DNA from: Bimastos eiseni
Taxonomy: Eukaryota; Annelida; Clitellata; Crassiclitellata; Lumbricidae
Assembly (NCBI GenBank): GCA_959347315.1
Contig: OY365817.1
Span: forward strand, 2,266,295 to 2,330,294
Length of the DNA stretch: 64,000 nt
Direction of reading: 5' to 3'
The notes under the pieces are model-generated. The model searched no databases. It saw only the letters and a list, made by a program, of their open reading frames with translations, and was not told where the DNA came from. Numbering within the stretch: the first letter of the stretch is position 1; every line of letters begins with the position of its first letter. Below, in pieces: positions 62,776 through 64,000 of this stretch. The position numbers were made by a program, and so were the translations under genes.

Positions 62776-63655
62776 ACAAGGCAATTCGAGAACACAAGCA
62801 TAAAATTATCTAGGAAGCCAAAAGAAATATAAGGGAGAATTTGTTCATAGTAAAGTTTCTAGACTCGTGGAACTGCATTGATTCGCGTATTCCAGATGCT
62901 GTATTCGACATTTTATTTCAATCTCCATTTTCCTAGTCGACGTCGGCGGGCGTGGCAACCGCGAGGCAAATCAAACACACCCATCTCCCCTAGATGTGTA
63001 CATTAACCTTCAGTGCAAGAGTCATAGACCCATCGACCCATGGTTTGGATGATAGTACTGTCTCAGGGACACTATATACACAGCTTCTTGTCATAGAGGA
63101 AGCTAGGGAATTGATTCATTAACATTTCAACGCTGACGCGCAGTAGTTCCACTTCAGACAAAGAACCTATTTTCAGCAATGCCAGAGTTGTTTATAAACA
63201 GTATGATCTGAATTTGGGCTAATATATATACCTTCAAGAAATCCGATTTAAATGTGTCTAAGCGCAGTAAAATATATCATTACTCGTAGTTCATCATGTC
63301 TGATAAATTAAACTCTAGCAGGATTGAGGCAAAGGGGGCCAGAGGTCATCAATCTTGAGATTTGGTTGACGGCATAAAGTGAGTTAGTGACTGATGAGAA
63401 AATCGATCCAGGAAAGATGGATGTTTTGGATTTGTCTTGGGATATTGCCAGGTCCGTTGACGTTGACTCTGGTTCGAGGCTTACCAAATGGAGATTTGAA
63501 ATAGAATGACAAATGCAGCATCTAGAAGAAGTTCATGCATAGCACCCTCAATGGAAGAATATTCTGCTCATAGCGACATCTTTTGTATGGAATACCTCCG
63601 ATGTCAGTCTATACTTTCGAATTTATATAGAGCATATTTTTTTCTTCACCACACA
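62776..63655. other. Upstream intron, no exon found
   Basis: A plus-strand stretch at 63390-63510 reads KMDVLDLSWDIARSVDVDSG without a stop for about 35 codons and may be a transposon remnant. No dynein exon on the minus strand. Confidence 0.4.
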
Positions 63656-63658
63656 AGC

Positions 63659-63750
63659 ATGGATCCGGAAGTTTAACGACCGATTTTGACAAGAGAGGCC
63701 GTTGCAGTCGACAGAAATGTGCTTGACATATTACAGCAATTACAGCTCCA
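63659..63750 (-). repeat. 95-bp LINE-tail repeat, copy
   Basis: catggatccggaagtttaac, gaggccgttgcagtcgacag and gacatattacagcaattaca. Confidence 0.65.
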
Positions 63751-64000
63751 GTAACATACCAGCGATTGAATGAAAAGAAGTTATAGGGTCATAAAGTTCC
63801 GTTATAAGGGTGTCGAAGCACATAGAGAAATTTAGCATCTTTGATGTTTATCAACATCTTGCGGCGTCAGAATCGATAACCTATACCTAATTACTGATAA
63901 CCGTAGCTGTGGGGTTATAGCGCTCGGTTTGAAACGAACAGAGTAGGTTTAGAGACTTTCCTTAGAATGGTCACAGCTCAGGTTGTTAAGCTAAACAAGT

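Overview
This is eukaryotic, metazoan genomic DNA. It is intron-rich, about 60% AT by eye, and loaded with retrotransposon and DNA-transposon relics, SINE-like repeats and satellites. The mix of elements (L2/CR1-like and I-like LINEs with RNase H, tRNA-headed SINEs, hAT elements, many minisatellites) suggests a marine invertebrate, but I cannot place it further from sequence alone.

One host gene dominates the window. It lies on the minus strand, with its 5' part beyond position 64000 and its stop codon at 1687-1689. I traced 25 exons by conserved protein sequence, splice dinucleotides and reading phase. Joined, they read 1738 residues without a stop: the C-terminal part of an axonemal dynein heavy chain of the DNAH5/DNAH8 class (outer-arm heavy chain, roughly 4,600 residues in relatives). 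The exons run from the AAA3-AAA4 linker through AAA4 (intact P-loop GVGGSGKQS, Walker B FIFTDNE), stalk coiled coil 1, the microtubule-binding domain, coiled coil 2, AAA5, AAA6 and the C-terminal domain. All junction phases agree. No splice site breaks the frame, and the gene looks functional. One intron, 13400-13737, is GC-AG.

The rest is intron plus about 1.7 kb of 3' flank. Position 1-985 is a degenerate minisatellite. The large introns (6013-13287, 21387-25307, 25614-37109, 53246-58531) hold LINE relics: three 3' fragments of one RNase H-bearing family, all on the plus strand (15.3-17.0, 21.8-23.2, 29.5-31.3 kb); two copies of a second LINE on the minus strand (9.0-10.3 and 27.5-28.1 kb); and L2/CR1-like fragments (19.1-20.1, 31.9-32.4, 56.6-57.8 kb). 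hAT-type elements with 8-bp target duplications are at 18637-20157, 37636-37921 and 42419-42679. A 2.6-kb block at 33.5-36.1 kb is built of imperfect internal repeats, one of which resembles a conserved 28S rRNA core.

The most unusual feature is how often local tandem repeats touch splice sites. The exon 18 donor seems to have been tandemly multiplied into its intron; the exon 21 acceptor flank is repeated about four times; the exon 19 acceptor lies inside a dispersed repeat; the last acceptor uses a SINE tail as its tract; and a 119-unit G-rich 15-mer array fills most of one intron on the sense strand. No bacterial genes, CRISPR arrays or second intact host gene were seen.
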